Position numbers and translations under genes: made by a program | The notes under the pieces: model-generated | Told to the model about the DNA's origin: nothing | Database searches by the model: none | Seen by the model: the letters and a program-made list of their open reading frames with translations, nothing else | Origin: Chryseobacterium shigense | GTDB taxonomy: Bacteria > Bacteroidota > Bacteroidia > Flavobacteriales > Weeksellaceae | Direction of reading: 5' to 3' | DNA length: 64,000 nucleotides | NCBI RefSeq assembly: GCF_900156575.1 | Contig: NZ_FTNY01000006.1 | Coordinates: forward strand, 186,001 to 250,000 | Part shown: one piece after another, positions 42,243 to 51,588 of the stretch | Layout of the letters: every line of letters starts with the position of its first letter | Numbering within the stretch: the first letter of the stretch is position 1

Positions 42243-43997
42243 TTATTTTACACCGTGCATCATTTTCTTTAAGATGGGAGAAAGTAACGCCAAAATTATA
42301 GATGCGATACCACAAAGTACTACGAATACCATAAAGAATTCAAATAGATTGTGAATCTCAAATCCTGCAAAGGTAGGGTTGTGCAATGGTAACTGAGCTT
42401 TTTCAAAGGCTACCGCCTGATCTGCCGTTAATGTTACTTTTTTATCTAAAACATCCTGAAGATCAACTCCTATTTCTTTTGCTTTGGTGAATTTGTCACC
42501 TGTAGCCGGAATAAGAGCTCCCAATGAACCTGCCAAAGCATAACCTGCAGCATTGGAAATAAAGAATACACCATATAGTAAAGAGGCAAATCTTTTAGGG
42601 GCAAGTTTACCTACCAATGATAAACCAATTGGAGATAAACAAAGTTCACCACAAGTCTGAATGAAGTAAAGTAACATTAACCATTTGATGGCTAATAAAC
42701 CTGTGTTTCCAAGATCTTTTACGTTGTGTGCAATAATGAAATAAGAAAGAGCAATCAATGCTAATCCCATCGCCTGCTTGAAAGGAGATACGGGCTCTCT
42801 TCCTTTTGTTCTTAATTTATCCCAAGTTAAACTGAATGGAACTGCTAACAGAACGACAAAGATTCCGTTGAAGATCTGAACCATTGAAGGAGGCATATTC
42901 CATCCGAAAATGCTTCTGTCAGTCTGGTTATCCGCGATAAATGTTAATGATGATCCTGCCTGCTCGAAAGCTGCCCAGAAGAATATGATAAAGAAGGATA
43001 CGATATAAATTACCCAGATTCTTTGTCTTTCAATCTTGTTTTCTGCGGAACTCATGATAAGGAAGGCTAAGGAAATACCAGCCGCATAGATGAAAGGATA
43101 AATAATTCCTTTGATCATTTGACCCATTTCTACCGCATTAAATCCGAATTCTCCTACCAGAAGATATCTGAAAGCAAAGAATAAAACAACAAATAAAAAC
43201 CCTGTAATCCCTAAAGATGTTCCTGAGAATTTGGCTGTCTGAGTTTCACCTTCTTCAAAATCTTCACTTGTATTGTTCTTTGGTAACCCACCGATAGGTC
43301 TTCCTTCCGGAGTTACTACATACTTATTTTTAAGGATGAAGAATGTTACCGTTCCAATCACCATAGCAATGGAAGCCGCCAAGAATCCCCATTTGAAAGC
43401 AAAAATATCTCTTACTCCTGTAGCTGCATCTTTCACGTCTCCTACATACGGGCAGATAAACTGTCCAAGGAATGCTCCGATGTTGATCCCCATATAGAAA
43501 ATGGTGAATGCTGAATCTAATTTAGATTTCTCCTGCTTAGGATAAAGGCTTCCCACCATTGAGGAAATATTAGGCTTGAAAAATCCATTACCGAAAATGA
43601 TAACGAATAAAGCCAGCCACATGATCATTTTTGAACTGCCAAGATCAGCAGAAAAAGTAGAGGCACTGATAAATAGCAGGAACTGGCCGATAGCCATTAA
43701 AGATCCACCGATTAAGATAGCGTTTCTGTTTCCGATATACTTATCTGCAATGAATCCTCCCAAAAGAGGCGTTAAATAACATAAAGCTAAAAATCCACCG
43801 TAAATGATTGCCGCATCAGCCTCTTTTATTAATAAGGAATTTACCATAAAGAGCGTCAAAAGGGCTCTCATCCCATAAAAGTTGAAACGCTCCCACATTT
43901 CTGTTCCGAAAAGAACCCACAATCCCTTTGGATGCCTTGAATTCTTATTCTCTACAAATTCATCCGGTTTCGGACTTAATGCTTCAATATTATCCAT
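42243..43997 (-). CDS. POT-family proton-coupled peptide transporter (2)
   Basis: 584 residues from the ATG at 43997 (MDNIEALSPKPDEF); a start 57 bases upstream is rejected because it lies before the promoter. POT signatures are LFGTEMWERFNFYGMRALL and NGFFKPNISSMVGSLY. The protein has an insertion of about 70 residues in the C-terminal half (near 500-560, TGDKFTKAKEIGVDLQD) compared with transporter 1. It imports short peptides. It sits between a nuclease pseudogene and transporter 3. Confidence 0.92.
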   Translation of the reverse strand: MDNIEALSPKPDEFVENKNSRHPKGLWVLFGTEMWERFNFYGMRALLTLFMVNSLLIKEADAAIIYGGFLALCYLTPLLGGFIADKYIGNRNAILIGGSLMAIGQFLLFISASTFSADLGSSKMIMWLALFVIIFGNGFFKPNISSMVGSLYPKQEKSKLDSAFTIFYMGINIGAFLGQFICPYVGDVKDAATGVRDIFAFKWGFLAASIAMVIGTVTFFILKNKYVVTPEGRPIGGLPKNNTSEDFEEGETQTAKFSGTSLGITGFLFVVLFFAFRYLLVGEFGFNAVEMGQMIKGIIYPFIYAAGISLAFLIMSSAENKIERQRIWVIYIVSFFIIFFWAAFEQAGSSLTFIADNQTDRSIFGWNMPPSMVQIFNGIFVVLLAVPFSLTWDKLRTKGREPVSPFKQAMGLALIALSYFIIAHNVKDLGNTGLLAIKWLMLLYFIQTCGELCLSPIGLSLVGKLAPKRFASLLYGVFFISNAAGYALAGSLGALIPATGDKFTKAKEIGVDLQDVLDKKVTLTADQAVAFEKAQLPLHNPTFAGFEIHNLFEFFMVFVVLCGIASIILALLSPILKKMMHGVK

Positions 43998-44024
43998 TCT
44001 ATTGTTAATTTTTGTTAAGACTGA

Positions 44025-44054
44025 CAAATATAGTTTTTTTTGAGTTTTTGGCAA
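44025..44054 (-). promoter_or_regulatory. Promoter of POT transporter 2
   Basis: On the minus strand, TTG (44052-44054) and TATATTTG (44025-44032) are 19 bases apart, matching the Bacteroidota -33 and -7 boxes. The start codon is 27 bases downstream. Confidence 0.7.
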
Positions 44055-44076
44055 GGTTTTAATTTTATATTTAAAT

Positions 44077-44105
44077 AAAAAAGCTGCAGAGTGATTCTGC
44101 AGCTT
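44077..44105 (-). terminator. Terminator of POT transporter 3
   Basis: Perfect 10-bp stem AAGCTGCAGA / TCTGCAGCTT with loop GTGAT; the A run at 44077-44082 gives a minus-strand U tail. Confidence 0.85.
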
Positions 44106-44129
44106 GATATTCTTTATGATAAACAGGGA

Positions 44130-45785
44130 TTAGTGCCCTTTTTCCTTCATGATCTTGTTTAATCTTTTTAACATAGACAGCCCTAAAAGTGTCGCAAATA
44201 TTAACAGAGCGAAGTTCACCAGGAAGTAATTCATTTTGTTGTCGTAATTGTACCAGGTACTCGCCAGAATTCCTGAAAGTTTATTTCCTACCGAGTTGGC
44301 CAGGAAGAAACCTCCCATCATCAACGCGGTAATTCTCGCCGGTGAAAGCTTGGAAACAAAAGAAAGCCCCATAGGAGAGAGGCATAGCTCCCCGACAGTA
44401 ATGACTCCGTAACCGGCAACCAGCCATAGTGGAGATACTTTTACGGCCCCGTTGTCTCCGGCCATAACAGCAAGAACCATGACCAGACAGGATAACCCGG
44501 AGATAAATAGTCCCAATACAATTTTTGTAGGAGTTAAAGGTTCTTTTCCTTTCCTTCTCAATAAAGCCCAGAACCCTACGACCAGCGGAGTAAGGGCAAT
44601 CACCCAGAATGGATTGATAGACTGAAATAATTCTGTGTTGTATAAATAGACTTTAGATTCCGGATTTCTTTCTAGAGCTGCACGCTGCTCAGGAGAAATA
44701 TTTCTGAAGTAGATATCTTTTCCGGTTTCCTTAATGCTTTTACCATCCTTGTCTTTTTGAGATTGGAACTGCGCGTCATAGACAGGAACTTCCTTGTCTT
44801 CATAGCTTTTTCCCTCTACCATATAGATGTCTTCAAGAGGTTTTTCCAAAGAAGCAGGAACACTTCTGTCCGTGTAATAATTGGCCCATCTTGTAAGTGC
44901 CGTACCATTTTGTTTGAAAACTGCCCAGAAGAACATGCTGATCAGGAATACCGAAAGGAGAGCTCCGATGGACGGTTTTTCTTCCGGTTTGGCTTTAAAG
45001 TAAAGCGAAGCATAAAAGTAAATAACAGGAACACAGGCAAAAATAAAGGCATCCGTACTGTCGCTTCCGAAAATATTGCCCGGAATAAACCATCCTATCG
45101 CTCCCACTGCAATCGCAGGAACAAAAACTTTAATTAGAATTTCAGAAAGTTTAGTGTCACCTTCCTCTACAGGTTTCATCTGTGCAGCATGGATGTAGTG
45201 TTTTCTTCCAATAGTAAAAATCACCATTCCGATCAGCATTCCTACTCCGGCCGTGATGAAAGCTTCACCCCATCCGAATTTATTACGCATGAAAGCAGCA
45301 ATAATATTACAAATAAAGGCTCCGATATTAATTCCCATGTAGAAAATATTGTATCCTGAGTCTTTATTGGCTTTATAAGGTTCTTCAGAATATAGGTTAC
45401 CTAGTAATGTAGAAATGGTGGGTTTGAAGAAACCATTTCCAATGATGATCAGGGCTAAAGAACCGTAGAAAAGAGGAAGTTCTTTGAAGACGCCCATTCC
45501 TATGTATCCTGCGGCCATTAAAATTCCGCCCAGATAAATAGATTTGATATATCCTAAAACCCTGTCAGCCAAAAATCCTCCAAGGAATGGCGTTAAATAG
45601 GTCAAAGCGATGTAGGTTCCGAAAATATCATCAGCGGTTTTGTCCGGAAGTCCAAGTCCTCCTTTTAGTCCGGTGGGCTCAATGACATAAAGAACAAAGA
45701 TTCCAAGAATCAGATAGTACCCAAAACGCTCCCACATTTCTGTGAAAAAGAGAAAGGGCAGGCCTTTAGGATGTTTAGTCTTCAT
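44130..45785 (-). CDS. POT-family proton-coupled peptide transporter (3)
   Basis: 551 residues from the ATG at 45785 (MKTKHPKGLPFLFFTEMWERFGYYL). POT motifs are EMWERFGYYLILG, GFLADRVLG and IGNGFFKPTISTLLGNLY. A soluble loop of about 70 residues near 310-380 (KPLEDIYMVEGKSYEDKE) separates two membrane blocks and is not found in the other two copies. Three POT paralogues with different loops suggest different peptide preferences; this is inference. Confidence 0.92.
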   Translation of the reverse strand: MKTKHPKGLPFLFFTEMWERFGYYLILGIFVLYVIEPTGLKGGLGLPDKTADDIFGTYIALTYLTPFLGGFLADRVLGYIKSIYLGGILMAAGYIGMGVFKELPLFYGSLALIIIGNGFFKPTISTLLGNLYSEEPYKANKDSGYNIFYMGINIGAFICNIIAAFMRNKFGWGEAFITAGVGMLIGMVIFTIGRKHYIHAAQMKPVEEGDTKLSEILIKVFVPAIAVGAIGWFIPGNIFGSDSTDAFIFACVPVIYFYASLYFKAKPEEKPSIGALLSVFLISMFFWAVFKQNGTALTRWANYYTDRSVPASLEKPLEDIYMVEGKSYEDKEVPVYDAQFQSQKDKDGKSIKETGKDIYFRNISPEQRAALERNPESKVYLYNTELFQSINPFWVIALTPLVVGFWALLRRKGKEPLTPTKIVLGLFISGLSCLVMVLAVMAGDNGAVKVSPLWLVAGYGVITVGELCLSPMGLSFVSKLSPARITALMMGGFFLANSVGNKLSGILASTWYNYDNKMNYFLVNFALLIFATLLGLSMLKRLNKIMKEKGH

Positions 45786-45874
45786 ATATTCAAATTTCAA
45801 ATTTCCCAAAAATAAGTTTTTAATTTCAATTGATAAAATAAATAATACTCTGAGAAATGATTAATGAAATAAAT

Positions 45875-45903
45875 AAAAATCCCTTTCAGAATTGGGAAGG
45901 GAT
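45875..45903 (-). terminator. Likely terminator of the exported protein gene
   Basis: Stem ATCCCTT / AAGGGAT with an 11-base loop, and an A run at 45875-45878 on the minus-strand exit side. It lies 12 bases beyond the stop at 45915. Confidence 0.6.
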
Positions 45904-45914
45904 GATCTATTCGT

Positions 45915-46700
45915 TTATTTATAAATTTGAGGAGGAGGCACGGGAGCCTGTTCATTTCTTCTCAGCTTCTCGGCTTTTGAAAGTCCGTTGATCAGTTTTT
46001 CAAGATCTTCCTTTTTTTTTGCAAAGAAATGACTGTAGGTATATGCAGAAACATAACAATAGCCATAACTCGTCTGAAAATAATTGTCCATGAAATCAAA
46101 ATGTCCATCATCCAGTTTTTTTGAATAATTGATATGGAACATCGGTAAACCATTCACCGTTCTATATTCAGTCTTCTTTAAAGTCGAAATATTGGGTGTA
46201 TTCAAAACAGATCCTATCGCTTCATTTTTAATCGCTTCAATATTTTCTTTTTTTGAATTGATACAATAGAAATATCCATATAGTTTTGAATCGTCTGAGC
46301 TTACAAAATGATATTCAGAAAATCGGAGATTGTCGCTTTCGTAAGCGTCCCATTTTTTCTTATCAAAATAAACACCGCCATCAGCACGTTCGCTGCTTAC
46401 CAATGAGTCTGCAGAGGGTGATTTTGTAATGAGTTGCTTATTGACAGGAATGTTTTTAAATGCCTCACGATCTTTACTGTTGGCGTAGGTCCAGGTTTTA
46501 TCTTTATACAAAATAAGATGGGCACCATTTTCTGTTATTGCTGTTATCTGGGCAAGGTGAAATTCATCATTGATTTTTCTGATTTCCCAATTTCCTTCCG
46601 AAAAAACAGCAACCTCCATTTTCTCCTTTGTTATTGCCAATGCCTGCGAATCTGCAAAAGAATAGCACATGAGCATTGGCAAAACAAATAGATATTTCAT
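45915..46700 (-). CDS. Exported protein of unknown function downstream of dpp4
   Basis: 261 residues from the ATG at 46700, which gives a signal peptide (MKYLFVLPMLMCYSFADSQA). The N-terminal part has a short motif seen in many Bacteroidota secreted proteins, AITENGAHLILYKDKTWTY (about 55-73). The rest matches nothing I recognise. It starts one base after the dipeptidyl peptidase stop, so it is translated from the same mRNA; a role at the envelope with the peptidase is possible but unproven. Confidence 0.65.
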   Translation of the reverse strand: MKYLFVLPMLMCYSFADSQALAITKEKMEVAVFSEGNWEIRKINDEFHLAQITAITENGAHLILYKDKTWTYANSKDREAFKNIPVNKQLITKSPSADSLVSSERADGGVYFDKKKWDAYESDNLRFSEYHFVSSDDSKLYGYFYCINSKKENIEAIKNEAIGSVLNTPNISTLKKTEYRTVNGLPMFHINYSKKLDDGHFDFMDNYFQTSYGYCYVSAYTYSHFFAKKKEDLEKLINGLSKAEKLRRNEQAPVPPPQIYK

Positions 46701-46701
46701 A

Positions 46702-48831
46702 TTACAGATTCTCAATAATAAAATCCGTCATTTTCTGATACAGTTGCGGTCTTGTCTGGCCACCATGAATCCCGTGGTTTTTATCAGGATACGCCATGAA
46801 ATCAAACTGTTTTTTGTTCTGGATCAACGCTTCAGAGAATTCCATAGAATTCTGGAAATGTACGTTGTCATCGGCTGTTCCGTGGATTAGAAGAAACTTA
46901 CCTTTCAGCAAGCTGGCATATTCCGTCGGAGAGTTTTTATCGTAGCCATCAGGGTTTTCCTGCGGTGTTCTCATGAATCTTTCTGTGTATACGGAATCAT
47001 AATATCTCCAGTTGGTCACCGGTGCTACAGCGATTCCTGCCTTGAACACATCGGCTCCTTTGGTCATTGCCAGACTGGTCATATATCCACCGAAACTCCA
47101 TCCGAACATTCCGATTCTAGTTTTGTCAATATAAGACTGACTTCCGAACCATTTTGCAGCCGTGATCTGATCTTCAATCTCGTATTTTCCTAAATTCATA
47201 TAGGTCACTTTTTTGAACTTAGTTCCTTTATAGCCGGTTCCACGACCATCTACACACGCAACAATGTAGCCTTTCTGTGCTAAATGATTAAACCATAAAG
47301 TGTTTCCAGTGTCCCAAGAGTTAGCAACCTGTTGTGATCCCGGTCCGGAGTATTGGAACATAAATAAAGGATATTTCTTTTTGGGATCAAAGTTCTTAGG
47401 CTTTATGATCCATGCATTCATCTGATCACCTGCACCGTTTGGAATGGTGATGAATTCTTTCTCTGAAAAGTTATCAGCCTTTAATTTCTGAAGCTGATCA
47501 TTATTGTTCTGAAGTTCTTTTACCGTTTTCCCATTTCCGTCTTTTAATACATACGTGTATGGTTTTGAAGCAGTGGAAGATGTTTCGATGAAATAGTTGT
47601 AATTTTTGCTGAAGTTGGCGGAATTGTTTCCTTCCGCATTAGAGATCAACTGAGATTTTCCGTTTTCAATATTGACTTTGGAAACCACTTTATTGATGCT
47701 TCCTTTTTCAGTGGTTTGAACGTAAACTTCTTTAGATTTTGGATTAAATCCATAAAAATCGGTTACCTCCCAGTTTCCTTTTGTAATCTGTTTTTTAAGC
47801 TTTCCATCCTTATCGTACCAATACAGATGGCGGTTTCCATCTCTTTCGGAAGCCCAAAGGAAAGAATCATCCTCAAGGAATTCAAGAGTAGGGCTGTCTG
47901 TATCAATCCATTTTTCATCTGTTTCAGTGAATAATTTCTGAACCGATCCGGTTTTGGTATTGACTTTCAAAATATCAGACGCATTCTGAATTCTTTCGGA
48001 AGTAACCAAAACAATTTCATCCGGCTTAGCGGTCTGAATAACGTTGGGGATATAATAGTTTTTAAAAGAACTCAGATTGAGCGGTATTGTTTTTCCGGAA
48101 TCAAGACGGTATAGTTGAGCAGAAACGATAGAATTTTTCTCTCCTGCTTTAGGATATTTGTAACGCATTTCAGCCGGATACAGATTTTTTCCATAGATAG
48201 GAATATAGATCTCCGGAACCTGGCTTTCATCAGATTTTACAAATACTACTGCATCCGAGTTTTTGGTCCACTCAAACTGTCTTGCATGCCCGAATTCCTC
48301 TTCATATACCCAATCTGCAAGTCCGTTGATAATAGAATTTTTCTTTCCATCATTTGTCATCTGAATAATTTTTCCAGAGTTTAAATCCTGATAGAATAAA
48401 TTGTTATCTGCAATAAATGCTACTTTGGTAGCATCAGGAGAAAATCTAGGCTCTTGAACTGGATTTCCATCATTTAAACTGATTGTTTTTCCGGATTTCA
48501 GATCTTTTACATCAAATTTTCCAAGGAAAGAATGTCTGTAGATGGGTTGGCTCTCTTTTAAAAGAAGAATTTTTGACTCATCATCAGAGAATTCGTAACT
48601 CTCAAACTTACCTTCAACAATATTTCCGTCTTTTTGTGAAGTTTTATAAGAATACCTGGCAATTCCCGTAGGTTCTATCACCAGATAATTCTCTCCGTTT
48701 TTCATGGATGCAATACCCGCGATGCTTTTGCCACGGTAATATCCCGAATATATTTTATCTAAAGTGATTTCCTGTGCAGATACATTATGGAATGCAGCAG
48801 CCACAGTAAGAGTTAAGAGTATTTTTTTCAT
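46702..48831 (-). CDS. dpp4: Dipeptidyl peptidase IV (S9 family)
   Basis: 709 residues. Signal peptide about 1-19 (LTVAAAFHNVSAQ). N-terminal beta-propeller (about 50-480), including the DWVYEEEFG substrate motif of DPP IV, and a C-terminal alpha/beta hydrolase. Catalytic triad: S579 in GWSFGGY, the aspartate in HGTADDNVH (about 654) and H686 in DKNHGI. It removes Xaa-Pro dipeptides from the N-terminus of peptides in the periplasm. Three POT dipeptide transporters and a thioredoxin-like gene lie downstream on the same strand, fitting a peptide-use region. Confidence 0.94.
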   Translation of the reverse strand: MKKILLTLTVAAAFHNVSAQEITLDKIYSGYYRGKSIAGIASMKNGENYLVIEPTGIARYSYKTSQKDGNIVEGKFESYEFSDDESKILLLKESQPIYRHSFLGKFDVKDLKSGKTISLNDGNPVQEPRFSPDATKVAFIADNNLFYQDLNSGKIIQMTNDGKKNSIINGLADWVYEEEFGHARQFEWTKNSDAVVFVKSDESQVPEIYIPIYGKNLYPAEMRYKYPKAGEKNSIVSAQLYRLDSGKTIPLNLSSFKNYYIPNVIQTAKPDEIVLVTSERIQNASDILKVNTKTGSVQKLFTETDEKWIDTDSPTLEFLEDDSFLWASERDGNRHLYWYDKDGKLKKQITKGNWEVTDFYGFNPKSKEVYVQTTEKGSINKVVSKVNIENGKSQLISNAEGNNSANFSKNYNYFIETSSTASKPYTYVLKDGNGKTVKELQNNNDQLQKLKADNFSEKEFITIPNGAGDQMNAWIIKPKNFDPKKKYPLFMFQYSGPGSQQVANSWDTGNTLWFNHLAQKGYIVACVDGRGTGYKGTKFKKVTYMNLGKYEIEDQITAAKWFGSQSYIDKTRIGMFGWSFGGYMTSLAMTKGADVFKAGIAVAPVTNWRYYDSVYTERFMRTPQENPDGYDKNSPTEYASLLKGKFLLIHGTADDNVHFQNSMEFSEALIQNKKQFDFMAYPDKNHGIHGGQTRPQLYQKMTDFIIENL

Positions 48832-48850
48832 TTCTAATTTTAATGGATCT

Positions 48851-48858
48851 CAAAGATA
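48851..48858 (-). promoter_or_regulatory. -7 box before dpp4
   Basis: CAAAGATA on the given strand reads TATCTTTG on the minus strand, 19 bases before the dpp4 start codon. Confidence 0.5.
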
Positions 48859-48951
48859 ATAATTTTATTAAATGCATAAAAAACCTTTTTTAATACAGGT
48901 TTTGGCAAAAAAATTGAATGTATTACAGTACAATCAAATTAAATAATAATT

Positions 48952-49425
48952 ATGGAAACGAATGCATACAACCAGAAACTGAACCGCTATGTTTTGGCAG
49001 ATCAGATCGTCTATACCGGATTTTCCAGCTTTAAGGATGCAGAAGAATGTGCAAACAAAAAAGGAGGAACTTTAGTGGAAGTAGGTTTTAAAGATGGAAA
49101 TGATAACCCGCAGATTACCAATGAAGCAGGGTTGATTGAAAAAAAACTTCATTATTATGTATATGCTGGTGAAGAATATAAATTTATCCATTCATCTGAT
49201 CCCGGTTTTAGAAAATATGCGGATGAACTTCAGAAAATAAAAGCCAATAAAGATAAGACGAGCCCGGATGAGAGGTATCTGGCCAGTTTTGAAATTGAAA
49301 ATACAGAAGACCCGATCGTAGTGATCAAAAATGACCATTTTGAATCGGTGACTTCAAGAGAACGCTCAAAATATTTGAAGCACGCTGAAGTTTATGAACT
49401 AGGGGTGTCTGTCCCAAAATCTTAA
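48952..49425 (+). CDS. Small cytosolic protein of unknown function
   Basis: 157 residues, no signal peptide or membrane segment. Mixed composition with many charged residues; a segment EKKLHYYVYAGEEYKFIHSS (about 63-82) looks like strand-rich core. I do not recognise a family. It is followed 12 bases later by a DUF6496 gene on the same strand, so the two form one unit that ends in a strong terminator. Confidence 0.65.
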   Translation: METNAYNQKLNRYVLADQIVYTGFSSFKDAEECANKKGGTLVEVGFKDGNDNPQITNEAGLIEKKLHYYVYAGEEYKFIHSSDPGFRKYADELQKIKANKDKTSPDERYLASFEIENTEDPIVVIKNDHFESVTSRERSKYLKHAEVYELGVSVPKS

Positions 49426-49437
49426 AAAAAATATACC

Positions 49438-49623
49438 ATGAGCAAGACTAAATATTCAGATAAAGCTCAGAACAAAATAGGGGAGGTCCTGCACGAATTC
49501 AAGGAAGGGAAGCTGAAATCCTCTTCAGGAGAAAAAGTGACCAGCAGAAAACAGGCTATTGCCATCGGAATTTCCGAAGCGAAAGACAAAGGTTTACGGG
49601 TACCCAAGAAGAAAAAAGAGTAA
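49438..49623 (+). CDS. Small basic DUF6496 protein
   Basis: 61 residues. The core EVLHEFKEGKLKSSSGEKVT and SRKQAIAIGISEAKDKG matches the short DUF6496 pattern found in many soil and plant-associated bacteria. About one third of residues are Lys or Arg, and a KKKKE tail closes the protein, so nucleic-acid binding is plausible but unproven. Co-transcribed with the preceding gene. Confidence 0.8.
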   Translation: MSKTKYSDKAQNKIGEVLHEFKEGKLKSSSGEKVTSRKQAIAIGISEAKDKGLRVPKKKKE

Positions 49624-49628
49624 TCCAC

Positions 49629-49662
49629 AAAAAGACCGTGAAAATATTTTCACGGTCTTTTT
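49629..49662. terminator. Perfect-palindrome terminator
   Basis: A 34-base perfect palindrome: AAAAAGACCGTGAAAAT meets its reverse complement ATTTTCACGGTCTTTTT. It begins 5 bases after the DUF6496 stop and can work in both directions, also closing the minus-strand glgP transcript. Confidence 0.9.
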
Positions 49663-49730
49663 ATTGTAAAGTAATCAACCGGCCCTGATGGATGAGGCTG
49701 GAAATTTCATTAACCTTATTGGTTTTTCAC

Positions 49731-51386
49731 TTATTTATATACTATTTTATAATACTCATCTGCCATTCTATCACTGTTAAAGTGTTCTTGAACATCATTC
49801 ATAGCATTATACTGAATCTTTCTCCATTGGTCCGGATGGTCGTAGTAGGTAGGGAGAATTTTATTTTCAAGGATTTCGTACAGCTGATTCAGGTCGTAGG
49901 TATCTTGTTCATAGATGCTCATATTGAGATAGTCAGCTTTCGGAACGACAAATGAATTTTCTCCCGGTTTTGCAAATTCAGGAATCCAGCCGTCATCGGT
50001 AGAAAGGTTGACAGAGCCATTCATCGCTGCAGTCATTCCGGAGGTTCCGGATGCTTCTCTTGGTACCCTTGGATTGTTAAGCCATAGATCGGAGCCCTGT
50101 TTCATTGATTTACTTAAAGAAAGTTCATAGCCTGTAAGGACTGCCATATTTTTATGATTCTTACTTTCTTCCACCAATGTGTTAAAGGTAGAAATTGCGG
50201 AATAGTCCATAGGATAAGGTTTCCCAGACCAAATGATCTGTACCGGATATTTTGGATTATTCAGTAATCTGTAGAATCTTTCTTTATCGTGCAGCAATAA
50301 GTCTGCACGTTTGTAGCCTGCAAATCTTCTGGCCCAAACAATGGTAAAAATGTTAGGATTAAATAAATTTCCTGTCTGATCTGCAACGATTGTGAAAAGC
50401 CTTTTCTTTAAATGCTTTTTACGGTAATCAAAAACGGTTTCATCATTTTCATCTTTAGCATTATAAAGAGGTTTGTCTGCCCAGTATTTAAATTCCTGAG
50501 CATTGGTAATCGAGGTGATTTCGCATATCCCCGGATATTTGCTCCACATCGCTCTGGAAACCACGCCATGCAGTTTCGAAACACCATTGGCTATTCTCGC
50601 CATTTTCAAAGCACATAAGGAGTGATTGAAACGGTCGTCATCCGCCCCTTCAATGCTTTTCACATCCTGCATACTGAATCCGGAAAAATAGGACATGTCA
50701 TAGCAGAGCTTAAGATTATGTTTTTCATTTCCAGCCTCTTCCGGAGTATGGGTTGTGAAAACCAGTTTTTCTTTTACCCTGTTCAGATCTCCGTTGTACT
50801 TTTTCAAAAGATAGAATGCTGCGGGAAGTCCGTGAGCTTCATTCAGGTGATAAACATCTCTTTCAGTGTTCATTTCATCCAGCAATTTAGCACCTCCTTT
50901 TCCTAATAAGATATATTGAGCCAGTTTTGTAGATTCATTGGCATCATATAATTTATGACAGATGGTTTTGGATACATGATCATTTTCAGGAACATCCGTA
51001 GAAAGGAAAAACATAGGTGCTGTATTGAAAATTTCAGGATCTAGGTACCATACTTTCACCCATACCGGTGCACTATGAATCTCAATCTGGAATTTTATGC
51101 CGGTATCTTCAAGAAAGCTGTACATTTTTTTGGTCCACACAGGCTGAAGAGTCTGATCATGATTCCTGACCTGATCATAATAGCCAAACTTCCATAAAAT
51201 ACCGATCCCGATAAGATCTTGTTTTAGGTTGTAAGCACTTCTCATATGAGATCCTGCGAGGAATCCCAAGCCTCCCGAATATATTTTCAAAACCTGTTCA
51301 ATGGCAAATTCCATTGAAAAATAGGCGGTTTTTTTAGAATATTGTGGATTGATGCTGTAAGGTATTTTAAAATTTTTAAAATCCAT
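49731..51386 (-). CDS. glgP: Alpha-glucan (glycogen) phosphorylase, short form
   Basis: 551 residues, the short bacterial GT35 form, about 250 shorter than the classical enzyme. Visible landmarks: AYFSMEFAIEQ and YSGGLGFLAGSHM near the N-terminus, HLNEAHG, FTTHTPEEAGNEKH, FTIVWARRFAGYKRADLLL, and SGTSGMTAAMNGSVNLS (about 441-457). The last segment includes part of the PLP/phosphate site. It releases glucose-1-phosphate from alpha-glucans in the cytosol. A GlgA-like half-protein lies 11 kb away at 62.5 kb; no glgC or glgB is in the window. Confidence 0.9.
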   Translation of the reverse strand: MDFKNFKIPYSINPQYSKKTAYFSMEFAIEQVLKIYSGGLGFLAGSHMRSAYNLKQDLIGIGILWKFGYYDQVRNHDQTLQPVWTKKMYSFLEDTGIKFQIEIHSAPVWVKVWYLDPEIFNTAPMFFLSTDVPENDHVSKTICHKLYDANESTKLAQYILLGKGGAKLLDEMNTERDVYHLNEAHGLPAAFYLLKKYNGDLNRVKEKLVFTTHTPEEAGNEKHNLKLCYDMSYFSGFSMQDVKSIEGADDDRFNHSLCALKMARIANGVSKLHGVVSRAMWSKYPGICEITSITNAQEFKYWADKPLYNAKDENDETVFDYRKKHLKKRLFTIVADQTGNLFNPNIFTIVWARRFAGYKRADLLLHDKERFYRLLNNPKYPVQIIWSGKPYPMDYSAISTFNTLVEESKNHKNMAVLTGYELSLSKSMKQGSDLWLNNPRVPREASGTSGMTAAMNGSVNLSTDDGWIPEFAKPGENSFVVPKADYLNMSIYEQDTYDLNQLYEILENKILPTYYDHPDQWRKIQYNAMNDVQEHFNSDRMADEYYKIVYK

Positions 51387-51490
51387 AAATCACAGTTTTA
51401 TTGTTAAAGCTCTAAAGGTATCGATTATGAAAATAAACTTTACATTAATTATTTGATAAATTCATTTAAAAATATCTTATGAATAGTTTT

Positions 51491-51513
51491 TTTACCTACC
51501 TTTAATAGGTAAA
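51491..51513. other. Hairpin TTTACCTA-N7-TAGGTAAA
   Basis: A perfect 8-bp inverted repeat between the divergent glgP and the PD-(D/E)XK-like gene. On the plus strand it is followed by TTTTTG. It may be a regulatory palindrome for either gene or a weak terminator. Confidence 0.45.
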
Positions 51514-51588
51514 TTTTTGAAAATCAAAAACTTCTAACGGTGAGAACCATTATGGCATGTGTTCTTTGGTCACATAAAAAAATCACCC

